Assembly (NCBI GenBank): GCA_038049695.1
Contig: CP142456.1
Coordinates: 65,933,922-65,997,921 of the forward strand
Length of the DNA stretch: 64,000 nt
Reading direction: 5' to 3'
From: Cinnamomum chago
Lineage: Eukaryota > Streptophyta > Magnoliopsida > Laurales > Lauraceae
Translations under genes and position numbers: made by a program
The notes under the pieces: model-generated
The model's input: the letters and a program-made list of their open reading frames with translations, nothing else
Told to the model about the DNA's origin: nothing
Database searches by the model: none
In this document: positions 56,401-64,000 of the stretch, piece by piece
Layout of the letters: each line of letters starts with the position of its first letter
Position numbering within the stretch: the first letter of the stretch is position 1

Positions 56401-57218
56401 ACTATCCACCCATGATACCATACCAGCTCATCCAACTTGGATCCATGCCAAATTGGGAAAGTGGGGGATGGAAAGATCTCAATGAGACCATCCACCATGC
56501 TTTAATTCTTGTCTAACCATTCAATTTACATGCTCTTATTTCAATGGTTATGAGAACACTTAAAATTGAAATATAAGCCATATATAACCTACACCATATC
56601 CTCCAATCAAACCGTCTACCATAAATGTATATGACTGCAGTGGGCCACCTCACTTTTCTATGTAAATGGTCAAGAGAGTCAAGACAACTAAAAAGACAGA
56701 AAAAGATAAGCATGGTCACCAACTGATTCAGGAAATGGACAACATAGCCGAATACATTGTGATTTCCGGAAATTTTAGCAACTCGTAGATGCCAAACCCT
56801 TCATTTTCTTGCTGGCCAAAATAGAAGACACCATTCTAAAGAGAAATAAAAAAACTATATAAATGGAAGACCCCATTCCTTGTTTTGTTCTCTTCTTAGT
56901 TCTAATTATGTGATGTTAGTTTGCCATTGATGTAAAGGTGCAGCTTAGGCAGTCCATGTCTGTGTTGACTCTAGTTGGTCTGGGCCAAATTGCATGTGAA
57001 TAAGTCCAAATTGAGTTTAGGTGAAACCCGAATTGCCACGCCCAAACTTGGATGATAATTAAAAACATATAATATTTACATATCAAACTAAAATATGAGC
57101 AATTTGGGTACATGGCCGAGAAACTTGATGCTCGAGCTTAAGCTTTGTCTAATTCCAATATGCAATTCTACTCAGTTTTGGGTTTTTTTTTTAATGAAGT
57201 TTAAAAGCAGTATTGTGG
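53428..57218. other. Intergenic DNA downstream of the host gene
   Basis: No coding gene is recognised. It holds a SINE (53650-53850), a duplicated gtttgtttacttatttttca near 53445-53500 and a 43-bp tandem duplication at 56354-56439 (gagaactatccatccacaat variants). The rest is ordinary AT-rich sequence. Confidence 0.5.
53650..53850 (-). mobile_element. tRNA-derived SINE
   Basis: On the minus strand an A box TAGTTCAATTGG (53833-53844) and a B box GTTCGAAAC (53791-53799) match the RNA polymerase III consensus and are correctly spaced. A downstream body of about 140 bp contains GGATCCAAAGAAATTAGTCC, similar to Au-type plant SINEs (family name from memory). The 3' end near 53650 lacks a clear tail. 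Confidence 0.65.
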
Positions 57219-57226
57219 GTGTAGGG

Positions 57227-57710
57227 TAGGGTTACAAATGGCGGTTCCGGATCTGAACCGTAGTGGACCCGGAACCGGACCCGTTTCTAATTAGTGGTTC
57301 CGGTTTTGTTGGTTCCAGACCCGGTTCTGATAGAAAAATCCGGATCCGGGTCCACCTAGAGGATCAATTCTAATTTCTTTTTATTCTTCATTTTTCTTAG
57401 AACAAATATATCATTCAACTTATAACAGTGCATCAAGTCTACTACTTCCAATATTATACATAAAAATGTCAAGAAAAAAGTTGATTGTTAGGTACGATTT
57501 GCAACATCAAAGGTTCATATGCCGGGTCCTGAGTCCACGGGTCAGAACCTATATGGACCCGGAACCAGACCCATTTATCAATCAGAACCTAAATTGAGTT
57601 CGGACCCGGATCCGTTTATGAATTGAAACCTAAAATAGGTTCCAGACCAGTTTTTTTTCAGGTCGAAACTTCTGGGTAATCGGAAAATTGGATACCCATT
57701 TGCAACCCTA
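57227..57710. mobile_element. hAT-like MITE, 484 bp
   Basis: Left end tagggttacaaatgg and right end (inverted: tagggttgcaaatgg) differ at one base. It is flanked by a perfect 8-bp duplication, gtgtaggg (57219-57226 and 57711-57718). The body is rich in ggttcc/ggaacc and ccgg words and is non-coding. A relic of the same family lies at 37700-38248. Confidence 0.85.
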
Positions 57711-57718
57711 GTGTAGGG

Positions 57719-57888
57719 ATTAATCAAGGACCGAAGGTTGTCTCGTCTAAGGAGGCCGAAGTGCGGCCGATCTCTGTAGCATTTTTGAAGGCTAAATGCA
57801 AGAGTCTCTCTAAAGTTTGTGTCCTCTCAGATGCCAAAGAAGTGGTACGTGCGATCAAAGGTGGATTGGATTGGGAAACTAGACCTAT
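57719..57888 (+). pseudogene. RNase H-like coding stub between two transposons
   Basis: A stop-free frame from about 57734 reads VVSSKEAEVRP, FLKAKCKSLSKVCVLSDAKE and VVRAIKGGLDW. The SKEAE block, the LSDAKEVVRAI block and the spacing resemble the plant RNase H-like domain (RVT_3) of LINEs and stand-alone reverse transcriptase-like proteins. The 484-bp MITE adjoins it upstream, and element 3 cuts it at 57888 where the domain should continue. Confidence 0.5.
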
Positions 57889-58572
57889 TGTGTGGGGGCC
57901 CATTTCTTGAACCTGTTCCTCTTGGTCTCGGCAGGGGTGCGCTCGGATATGCTGACGTGTGGGAGTCATTTCTCTTGATCTCGGCTACGATCCGATCCAT
58001 ATCGGTCTCGGCACTACGTGCTGGTCTCGGCCAAACAGAATTCAGTTCGGCCGCGCATACCGTTCAGTCTCGGCAATGCAGCATTGCGCTTGCAGCTAAC
58101 AGCCACGGCCCTGTCGTGGCAAGGCCCAAGGAAGGGATCTGATGGGACTTCAGCCACCACCAGATCAGGGCAAGATCAGGCCCAATGTGACGGGCATTAA
58201 ATGCAGTGTGGGCTGATCGGACCCACATTAAATGCAAAGAGGGCTATGATGGACCTTCATTAATGACTTTGTGGGCTGATGTGACCTGGCAAGCCCACTG
58301 GCACTCACCCAAAACTGTTCCATATATAAGACATGAGCCAAAGGGAGCAAGGGGTAAGCACTCTCACATAGACACTCAGTCTTTCTTCTTCTTCTTCTCC
58401 GATCCATTGCTGACTTAAGCATCGGAGAGCCCTGCGCTGCCCATAGCCAGGGTCCTCTGACCTTTGTCTTTCTCCTCTTTCAGGCTCAGGTCGTCGCAGC
58501 TATCTCCTCCATGCATTGAGTAAGTCCTTAGAGGCATCCTGATCTTGTGAGTATATTATTCTTGCACTTACA
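57889..58572 (+). repeat. 5' LTR of element 3
   Basis: Starts TGTGTGGGGGC and ends TTGCACTTACA, like the LTR of element 2 at both ends, but the interior is different. A TATA word (catatataagac near 58321) is followed by a CT-rich (ttctt)n leader at 58382-58398. The right border is fixed by the PBS. The left border is set by analogy with element 2. Confidence 0.8.
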
Positions 58573-58574
58573 AT

Positions 58575-58592
58575 TGACGCCGTCTGTGGGGA
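58575..58592 (+). other. Primer-binding site of element 3
   Basis: TGACGCCGTCTGTGGGGA lies two bases after the LTR. It is the same site as in elements 1 and 2 with A instead of G at position 3. Confidence 0.75.
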
Positions 58593-58624
58593 GATTTCTA
58601 TAGTCTTTCCTATTCCTAAACACC

Positions 58625-61600
58625 ATGACGAGGAGAACTGCGAAAGGCGGAGAGACATCCAAGGCACGGCGTACAGGACCGTCCTCTGACCTCCTCCCTG
58701 CTAAGAAAAGGTCCGGGAAGGAACCAGTCGCAGAGGACGACGCTGAACGTGCTCTCATCCGGATCAACGTTCAGGAGCGTGACCTCCGCTCGGAGTCCGC
58801 TCCCGGGAGGGGAGACGCCCAGCAACCGGCAGGCCTCCTGACAAGTCAGGATCAGCGGCATAAGTCTCCAGTGGTCGATGGATCACGTCCCCCTGGCCAG
58901 GCGGAGGACGTTGAGGGCCGGGTGGAGGACGTTGAGGATACTGAGGATGAAGACTACAACCCTGATGACGACTTGGACTCCACCCTTCTGGCGATTAAAG
59001 CACAGAATGAGGCCATCAAGGAGAGAGACGCTCTGATCCTCCGGCTCCAGCAGCAGCTGGAAAGAGCTACGGGATCAGCGGGGCTTCGGCAGCAGTCCCA
59101 GCAGCAGCGATCTCGGCAGCAGCAGCGATCGCCACAACACGAGAGGAGAGTTACTCGTGTCACGCGCATCTCTTCCTCAAAGGAGGACCTGAGGGACCAC
59201 TTGAACAGGAAGAGGGACGACCGAACCCGAGATGAAGGCTCAAGCACTAGCCGTAGCTACTCGAGGAAGGCGTCCGAGACCATTCCGGAGGGTATGTATC
59301 ATAATCAGGAATGGCTGGACGCGCACATAAGGGAAACGGTCCAGCGCAACCTGGAAGTAGCCGGCTTCGGCCGAGACCAAAAGAATGCTTGCTGCGACCC
59401 CGTTGATCTCGGCGCGTCTCCTTTCTCCCAAGACATCGGGAGGTACCCCTTACCGAAGAAGTTCACCGTACCAAGATTCGTCACCTATGACGGGGTCTCG
59501 GATCCAGCTACGCATCTCAGACACTTCTCCCAGAGGATGTCTGTCTGGGGAGACGAGGGCCATCTGAACTGCCGAGTCTTTTCCTCCAGTTTAGGCGACC
59601 TCCCCCTGAAGTGGTTCTGTGCGCTCCCAGAGGGATCCATCTCGAGTTGGCAGCAACTCCAGCAGTCCTTTATGAATAAGTTCCAGGCCTACAGAGTCCT
59701 TCCGAAGACAGATGCAAACATCATGGCCATAAAGATGAAGCAAGGAGAGAACGTCACCCAGTTCGCCAAGCGGTTCTGGGCGGTCTACAGTCAGATCGAG
59801 AACTCCAAGGACGAAGTTGCCGTCTTCGCATTTCAGAATGCCTTGCTGCCAGACAGTGATCTCCGCAAGGATCTGGCCAGGAACCCGGTGTCTTCCATAG
59901 CAGCGCTCATGGCCATCGCCAACCGGTACATCGCCCAGGAGGATGACCAGGTCCGTGCTCGGGAAAACCATGGAACCGCGCACAAGGACCGAGGTGAGAG
60001 GCCATCCAAGAAGGACGGGGGGCCGTCTCGGAGAGATGAGCCTCGGCGAGACGAGCGACGAAGAGGTGACTCAGACAGGAGTTGGGTACCTACAAGCTCG
60101 GCAAGGACTCAGACGTTCGCCTCGGCAAGGAGCAAAAGGCCCAGGCTATCCGAGGACGCGTATCGGGGGGTCAACAAGGTCTTCAAGATGCCGATCCACC
60201 GTATCATGTATAAGATCAAGAGTAGGCCGTATTTCAGATGGCCAGAGCCCATGCAAGGCGACCCTTCTATCCGAGATCAGACGAAGTTCTGTTCCTATCA
60301 CAAGGAGGGCGGCCACAAGACTGAAGATTGCAGGATACTGCGGTCGCATTTGGAGAAGCTTGTCCAGGATGGACACCTGCAAGAGTTTGTCCGGAGAGAA
60401 ACCAGGGCCGACACCCGAGCCCCGCGCCGAGACGAGGAGGGTCACGACAGCGACGGGACAGAGAAGATAATTGACGTTATCCATTTGGCACCCCCGCCCA
60501 AGGGGAGCAACCAAGCTCGTGCCGAAGCCAGGAAAGCCGCTCACGGCAAGCAGGTCATGGCCGCCGAGCTCGGCCCAGCACAGAAAAGAGCTCGGAGGGA
60601 GCATCCCGAGATCAGGTTCACTGATGCAGATCTGGAAGGGGTGCAGCTCCCCCACAACGACCCCCTGATCGTCACTCTGAAGTTTGACTGCTCTAAACAG
60701 GGCGTGAAGAATTGCACTGTGAAGAAAGTCCTCGTCGACCCCGGCAGTTCTTCCGAGGTCCTCTATTTTGACAGCTTCCGAAGGATGGGACTGACGGAAA
60801 AAGATCTGCAGGAGGCTCGAGTTCCCCTTATCGGCTTCAGCGCCAAACCAGTCTACCCCAAGGGGAAGGTGACGTTCAGGGTCGAGGCCGATGGCGCTTC
60901 TGTTATGGCAACCTTCATGGTGATCGACGCACCCTCTCCCTACAATGCTATAGTGGGCAGGTCTTGGCTCCATAGCCTGGAAGCAGTCCCTTCCACCCTC
61001 CATCAGAAGCTGAAATTTCCGTGGGAGGGAAAGAGCGGCCGAGTTGAAATCATCACGGTCAGAGGAGATCAGCAGGCAGCCAAGCAGTGCATGACCGCTG
61101 TGGTACCCGGGGAGCAAGAGCCCAAAGAGGTCAATGTGGCCGAGATGGAGAAGAACCTGGAGCAGGGGCTGGATGAGCTCGGCCAAGATCCAGGCAGGAA
61201 AAGCGTGGAGGAACTGTCCGAAGTCAGGATCGACCCAAAGGACCCGGATCGGTTCTTCCTGCTCGGCAGCCAGCTCGGAGAGCCGGAGAGGTCCGAACTG
61301 GCCCAGTTCCTGGTGCAGAACAGAGATGCCTTCGCCTGGACACCTCAGGAGATGCCTGGCGTCGACCCCGAGGTAATGTGTCATAGACTGAATGTTGACC
61401 CTAACCACAAACCTGTGATGCAGAAAGCCCGCAGGACAGGGGTCCCACAGACCGAAGCCGTCGTCGAGGAAGTGGATAAGCTGCTTGAGGCCGGCGCTAT
61501 CAGGGAGGTTCAATACCCGAACTGGTTAGCCAATCCGGTGGTCGTCAGGAAGAAGACTGGCAAGTGGAGGGTGTGCGTCGACTTTACCGACCTCAACAAA

Positions 61601-64000
61601 GCCTGTCCCAAGGACAGCTTTCCCCTACCAAAGATTGACCAGTTGATCGACGCCACGGCCGGGCACGACAGAATGAGCTTCCTCGATGCCTACCGCGGCT
61701 ATCACCAGATCCCACTGTTTGGGCCAGACGAAGAGAAAACAGCTTTTATCACGCCCAGGGGAACCTACTGCTATAAGGTGATGCCGTTCGGACTGAAGAA
61801 TGCAGGAGCCACCTACCAGAGGCTCGTTACCAAGATGTTCCACGATCAGCTCGGTAAAACCGTAGAGGTCTACATCGATGACATGGTGGTCAAATCCAAG
61901 CAGGCGCGGGATCATCTGTCAGACTTGGCCGAGGTCTTCGCCACTCTAAAGAAGTTCCGGCTGAAGCTTAACGCCTCGAAGTGCGCCTTCGGTGTTGGCT
62001 CCGGCAAGTTTTTGGGCAGCTTGGTTACACGCAGAGGCATTGAGGCAGACCCAGATCAGATCTCGGCTATCCTCAGAGTGCAGAGTCCCACTTCGGCCAA
62101 GGAGGTTCAGAAGCTTACAGGGATGGCCGCGACACTGAATCGCTTCATTAGCAAATCTTCAGATAAGTGCCGACCTTTCTTTCAGCTTCTTAGAAAAAAT
62201 TCTAAATTTCAATGGACTCTAGAATGCGACCATGCCTTGCAGCAGCTCAAGGCTTACCTTTCTTCACCACCATTGTTGTCAACCCCGACCCATGGGGAGA
62301 CCCTGTATTTATATTTGGCGGTCTCGGATCATGCGGTCAGCTCAGTACTCATCCGAGAAGAGGACAAGGTTCAAAAACCAGTGTATTATACGAGCAAGAC
62401 CCTTATCGATGCCGAGACCAGGTATCTGCCTCTTGAGAAGCTCGCCTTGGCGCTCGTTAGCGCCTCGCGAAAGCTCTCCCATTACTTTCAAACCCATTCT
62501 ATTGTGGTTGTCACGGAGCACCCACTCAAATCTGTTTTCAAGAAGGCTGACTTTTCAGGAAGAATCTCCCGATGGGCTGTCGAACTAGGGCAGTATGAGA
62601 TTCAGTATCAGCCACGGACAGCAATAAAAGCCCAGGTTCTGGCGAATTTCCTCGCCGAGTTTGATTCAAGTTCGGCACCAACCCAGCTCGGCACCGAACT
62701 GGGGGGTGAGGAGCATGAGGTGCCCGCGGGTTCGGAACAATCACAATGCCATGCCGATACCCCAGTTTGGAAGGTCTTCGTCGACGGATCTTCCACCTCG
62801 AGAAGAGCCGGAGCAGGAGTTGTTCTCCAATCGCCAGAAGGACTGGTCATTGAGCAGGCTCTGACACTGGACTTCAAGGCGTCAAACAATGAGGCCGAGT
62901 ACGAAGCCCTTTTAGCCGGACTGAATAGCGCCCATATCCTCGGAGCTCAACAGCTGATGGTCTTCAGTGATTCACAGTTGGTGACAAACCAGCTGACTGG
63001 GGACTATCAGGCTCGCGACGACCGGATGGCCGCGTATTTGGCCCTGGCCAAGAAGCAGCTCTCTCAGTTCCACACGGCCGAAGTCAAGCAGATTGGCAGA
63101 GAAGTAAACTCTCACGCAGATGCTCTTGCAAACTTGGCCAGCGCTGTTGAGGCAGGAAGAAAGAGGAGCATCGAAGTCGGATCGCTAGCTGCGCCCAGCA
63201 TTGAGCTCCGTTCACCTCGGGAGGTGTTATGCATCGGTCTCGGCCCGAGCTGGATGGACCCCATTATCACCTACCTTAGGGACGACAGGCTTCCCGAGGA
63301 CAGTGGCGAGGCCCACCGGGTCAGACTCAAGGCAGCTCGGTTCTGGCTATCTCCCGAGGTCAAGCTCTACAGGAAATCGTTCTCGGGACCGTACCTCCAG
63401 TGCGTCCATCCAAGTAAGGTCGAGGACCTCCTTTTCGAGATACACGAAGGAATCTGCGGGAGCCATATCGGAGGAAGGTCCCTAGCCTACCGAGCCATCA
63501 GCCAGGGTTACTGGTGGCCGTATATGCAGAAAGATGCGCAGGTATATGCGAAGAAGTGCGAGAAGTGCCAGAAGTTCTCACACTCTCTCCATCAGCCCGC
63601 GCAGGATCTCAGCCCGCTCTCTAGCCCGTGGCCATTCGCCCAGTGGGGGCTCGACATAGTGGGCCCGCTCCACCGAACCCCATGGAACAAGAGATGGCTT
63701 ATTGTGGCGACAGATTACTTCACCAAATGGATTGAAGCAGAGCCACTTTCATCCATCACAGAGCGAGACTCCAAGAATTTTGTGTGGAAGAATGTCGTCA
63801 CAAGGTTCGGCATTCCCAGAGCGCTGGTTTCGGACAACGGAACTCAGTTCGACTCTAAACTTTTCAAGACCTTCTGCCAGGAGCTCGGCATCCGAAACCA
63901 TTATTCCACTCCAGCCTACCCACAGAGTAACGGCCAGGCCGAAATCTCCAACAAGGTGATCCTCGATGGGCTCAAGAAACGGCTGGACCAAGCAAAGGGA
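58625..64000 (+). CDS. Gag-Pol polyprotein of element 3, partial at the window end (1,792 codons)
   Basis: One frame runs from the ATG at 58625 to 64000 without a stop. Approximate residues: Gag N-terminus with acidic and Gln-rich coil 1-250; Gag core 275-440 (FVTYDGVSDPATHLRHF, MSVWGD); zinc-knuckle variant about 556 (CSYHKEGGHKTEDC, C-x2-H-x4-H-x4-C); protease about 704 (VDPGSSSEVL); RT 960-1140 with YIDDMVV at about 1083; RNase H about 1228 (LYLAVSDHAVSS); second RNase H from about 1380 (FVDGSSTSRRAG, ASNNEAEYEAL, FSDSQL, HADALANLAS); integrase from about 1600 with HHCC zinc residues, WGLDIVGPL (D about 1675), VSDNGTQF (D about 1737) and NGQAEISNK (E about 1774). Gag and pol are fused in one frame. 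All catalytic motifs seen are intact. The polyprotein would act in cytoplasmic particles to copy and integrate the element. Confidence 0.93.
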   Translation, partial: MTRRTAKGGETSKARRTGPSSDLLPAKKRSGKEPVAEDDAERALIRINVQERDLRSESAPGRGDAQQPAGLLTSQDQRHKSPVVDGSRPPGQAEDVEGRVEDVEDTEDEDYNPDDDLDSTLLAIKAQNEAIKERDALILRLQQQLERATGSAGLRQQSQQQRSRQQQRSPQHERRVTRVTRISSSKEDLRDHLNRKRDDRTRDEGSSTSRSYSRKASETIPEGMYHNQEWLDAHIRETVQRNLEVAGFGRDQKNACCDPVDLGASPFSQDIGRYPLPKKFTVPRFVTYDGVSDPATHLRHFSQRMSVWGDEGHLNCRVFSSSLGDLPLKWFCALPEGSISSWQQLQQSFMNKFQAYRVLPKTDANIMAIKMKQGENVTQFAKRFWAVYSQIENSKDEVAVFAFQNALLPDSDLRKDLARNPVSSIAALMAIANRYIAQEDDQVRARENHGTAHKDRGERPSKKDGGPSRRDEPRRDERRRGDSDRSWVPTSSARTQTFASARSKRPRLSEDAYRGVNKVFKMPIHRIMYKIKSRPYFRWPEPMQGDPSIRDQTKFCSYHKEGGHKTEDCRILRSHLEKLVQDGHLQEFVRRETRADTRAPRRDEEGHDSDGTEKIIDVIHLAPPPKGSNQARAEARKAAHGKQVMAAELGPAQKRARREHPEIRFTDADLEGVQLPHNDPLIVTLKFDCSKQGVKNCTVKKVLVDPGSSSEVLYFDSFRRMGLTEKDLQEARVPLIGFSAKPVYPKGKVTFRVEADGASVMATFMVIDAPSPYNAIVGRSWLHSLEAVPSTLHQKLKFPWEGKSGRVEIITVRGDQQAAKQCMTAVVPGEQEPKEVNVAEMEKNLEQGLDELGQDPGRKSVEELSEVRIDPKDPDRFFLLGSQLGEPERSELAQFLVQNRDAFAWTPQEMPGVDPEVMCHRLNVDPNHKPVMQKARRTGVPQTEAVVEEVDKLLEAGAIREVQYPNWLANPVVVRKKTGKWRVCVDFTDLNKACPKDSFPLPKIDQLIDATAGHDRMSFLDAYRGYHQIPLFGPDEEKTAFITPRGTYCYKVMPFGLKNAGATYQRLVTKMFHDQLGKTVEVYIDDMVVKSKQARDHLSDLAEVFATLKKFRLKLNASKCAFGVGSGKFLGSLVTRRGIEADPDQISAILRVQSPTSAKEVQKLTGMAATLNRFISKSSDKCRPFFQLLRKNSKFQWTLECDHALQQLKAYLSSPPLLSTPTHGETLYLYLAVSDHAVSSVLIREEDKVQKPVYYTSKTLIDAETRYLPLEKLALALVSASRKLSHYFQTHSIVVVTEHPLKSVFKKADFSGRISRWAVELGQYEIQYQPRTAIKAQVLANFLAEFDSSSAPTQLGTELGGEEHEVPAGSEQSQCHADTPVWKVFVDGSSTSRRAGAGVVLQSPEGLVIEQALTLDFKASNNEAEYEALLAGLNSAHILGAQQLMVFSDSQLVTNQLTGDYQARDDRMAAYLALAKKQLSQFHTAEVKQIGREVNSHADALANLASAVEAGRKRSIEVGSLAAPSIELRSPREVLCIGLGPSWMDPIITYLRDDRLPEDSGEAHRVRLKAARFWLSPEVKLYRKSFSGPYLQCVHPSKVEDLLFEIHEGICGSHIGGRSLAYRAISQGYWWPYMQKDAQVYAKKCEKCQKFSHSLHQPAQDLSPLSSPWPFAQWGLDIVGPLHRTPWNKRWLIVATDYFTKWIEAEPLSSITERDSKNFVWKNVVTRFGIPRALVSDNGTQFDSKLFKTFCQELGIRNHYSTPAYPQSNGQAEISNKVILDGLKKRLDQAKG

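Larger units (their letters stand above)
57889..64000 (+). mobile_element. Ty3/Gypsy Tat-type retrotransposon 3, intact frame, cut by window end
   Basis: A 684-bp 5' LTR, PBS and a gag-pol frame open to the last base. Domain order is Gag, protease, RT, RNase H, second RNase H and integrase, as in element 2. The 3' half of integrase, any antisense gene and the 3' LTR lie beyond the window. The expected left target-site copy is cctat (57884-57888), which cannot be checked here. Confidence 0.93.

Noticed and set aside
60146-61513. 455-codon open frame on the minus strand
   Set aside because: It is the complement of gag, protease and RT of element 3, kept open by GC-rich codons.
1-64000. A wholly new biological system
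   Set aside because: The coding content is explained by known retrotransposon families and one unnamed plant gene; the novel signals found are LTR structures, not a gene system.

Overview
The window is nuclear DNA from a flowering plant. The evidence is GT-AG introns in AT-rich DNA, long Ty3/Gypsy Tat-type elements with two RNase H domains, a SIRE/Maximus-like Copia LTR, hAT-type non-autonomous transposons, tRNA-derived SINEs and a telo-box promoter. Recurrent scattered motifs such as GGGCCCACC are reminiscent of magnoliid genomes, but the species cannot be fixed from the sequence. About half of the window is recognisable mobile DNA. Only one ordinary host gene could be supported. No CRISPR array, operon, rRNA or intact tRNA gene was seen.

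Layout. 1-4036: non-coding, with a degenerate tandem repeat at 1.74-2.29 kb. 4042-10865: Gypsy element 1 (+ strand, LTRs of about 511 bp, TSD gagtc). It has a broken gag and no pol, and a 3.1-kb solo LTR (7115-10237) is inserted in it. 12141-13920: solo LTR of Copia SIRE type with a perfect TSD. 15570-30795: Gypsy/Tat element 2 (minus strand, 15.2 kb). It has complete but frameshifted gag-pol domains and a coiled-coil gene on the opposite strand between pol and the 3' LTR. Its gag is split by a 5.56-kb LTR-like insert (23468-29031) filled with GGGCGCC/GGCGCCC hairpin cassettes. 31.2-36.2 kb: a MITE and a pair of diverged LTR-like repeats in head-to-head orientation. 36190-37673: a 1.48-kb hAT-like element with GC-rich ends, followed by a MITE relic.

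38.5-53.4 kb: the host gene. It has a TATA box and telo-box, a probable 5'UTR intron and five coding exons giving 355 aa of an unnamed conserved plant protein. Its two large introns hold a dead Copia pol, a LINE tail, tandem PBS-like repeats and nested hAT-like elements. 53.4-57.9 kb: intergenic DNA with a SINE, a 484-bp MITE and a stub of an RNase H-like coding sequence. 57889-64000 (cut by the window edge): Gypsy/Tat element 3, whose gag-pol frame is open for 1,792 codons without a stop. It is the most intact element here.

How the parts relate. Elements 1, 2 and 3 share almost the same primer-binding site, so the pol-less element 1 could have been copied by enzymes of elements like 2 and 3. 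The nested insertions give a relative age order. The most intriguing unexplained signals are (i) a nested stem-loop shared with apparent covariation between a Gypsy and a Copia LTR, (ii) hairpin cassettes whose arms mostly change in pairing-preserving ways, and (iii) clusters of unrelated perfect palindromes in three different long LTRs, just upstream of the putative TATA box in two of them.
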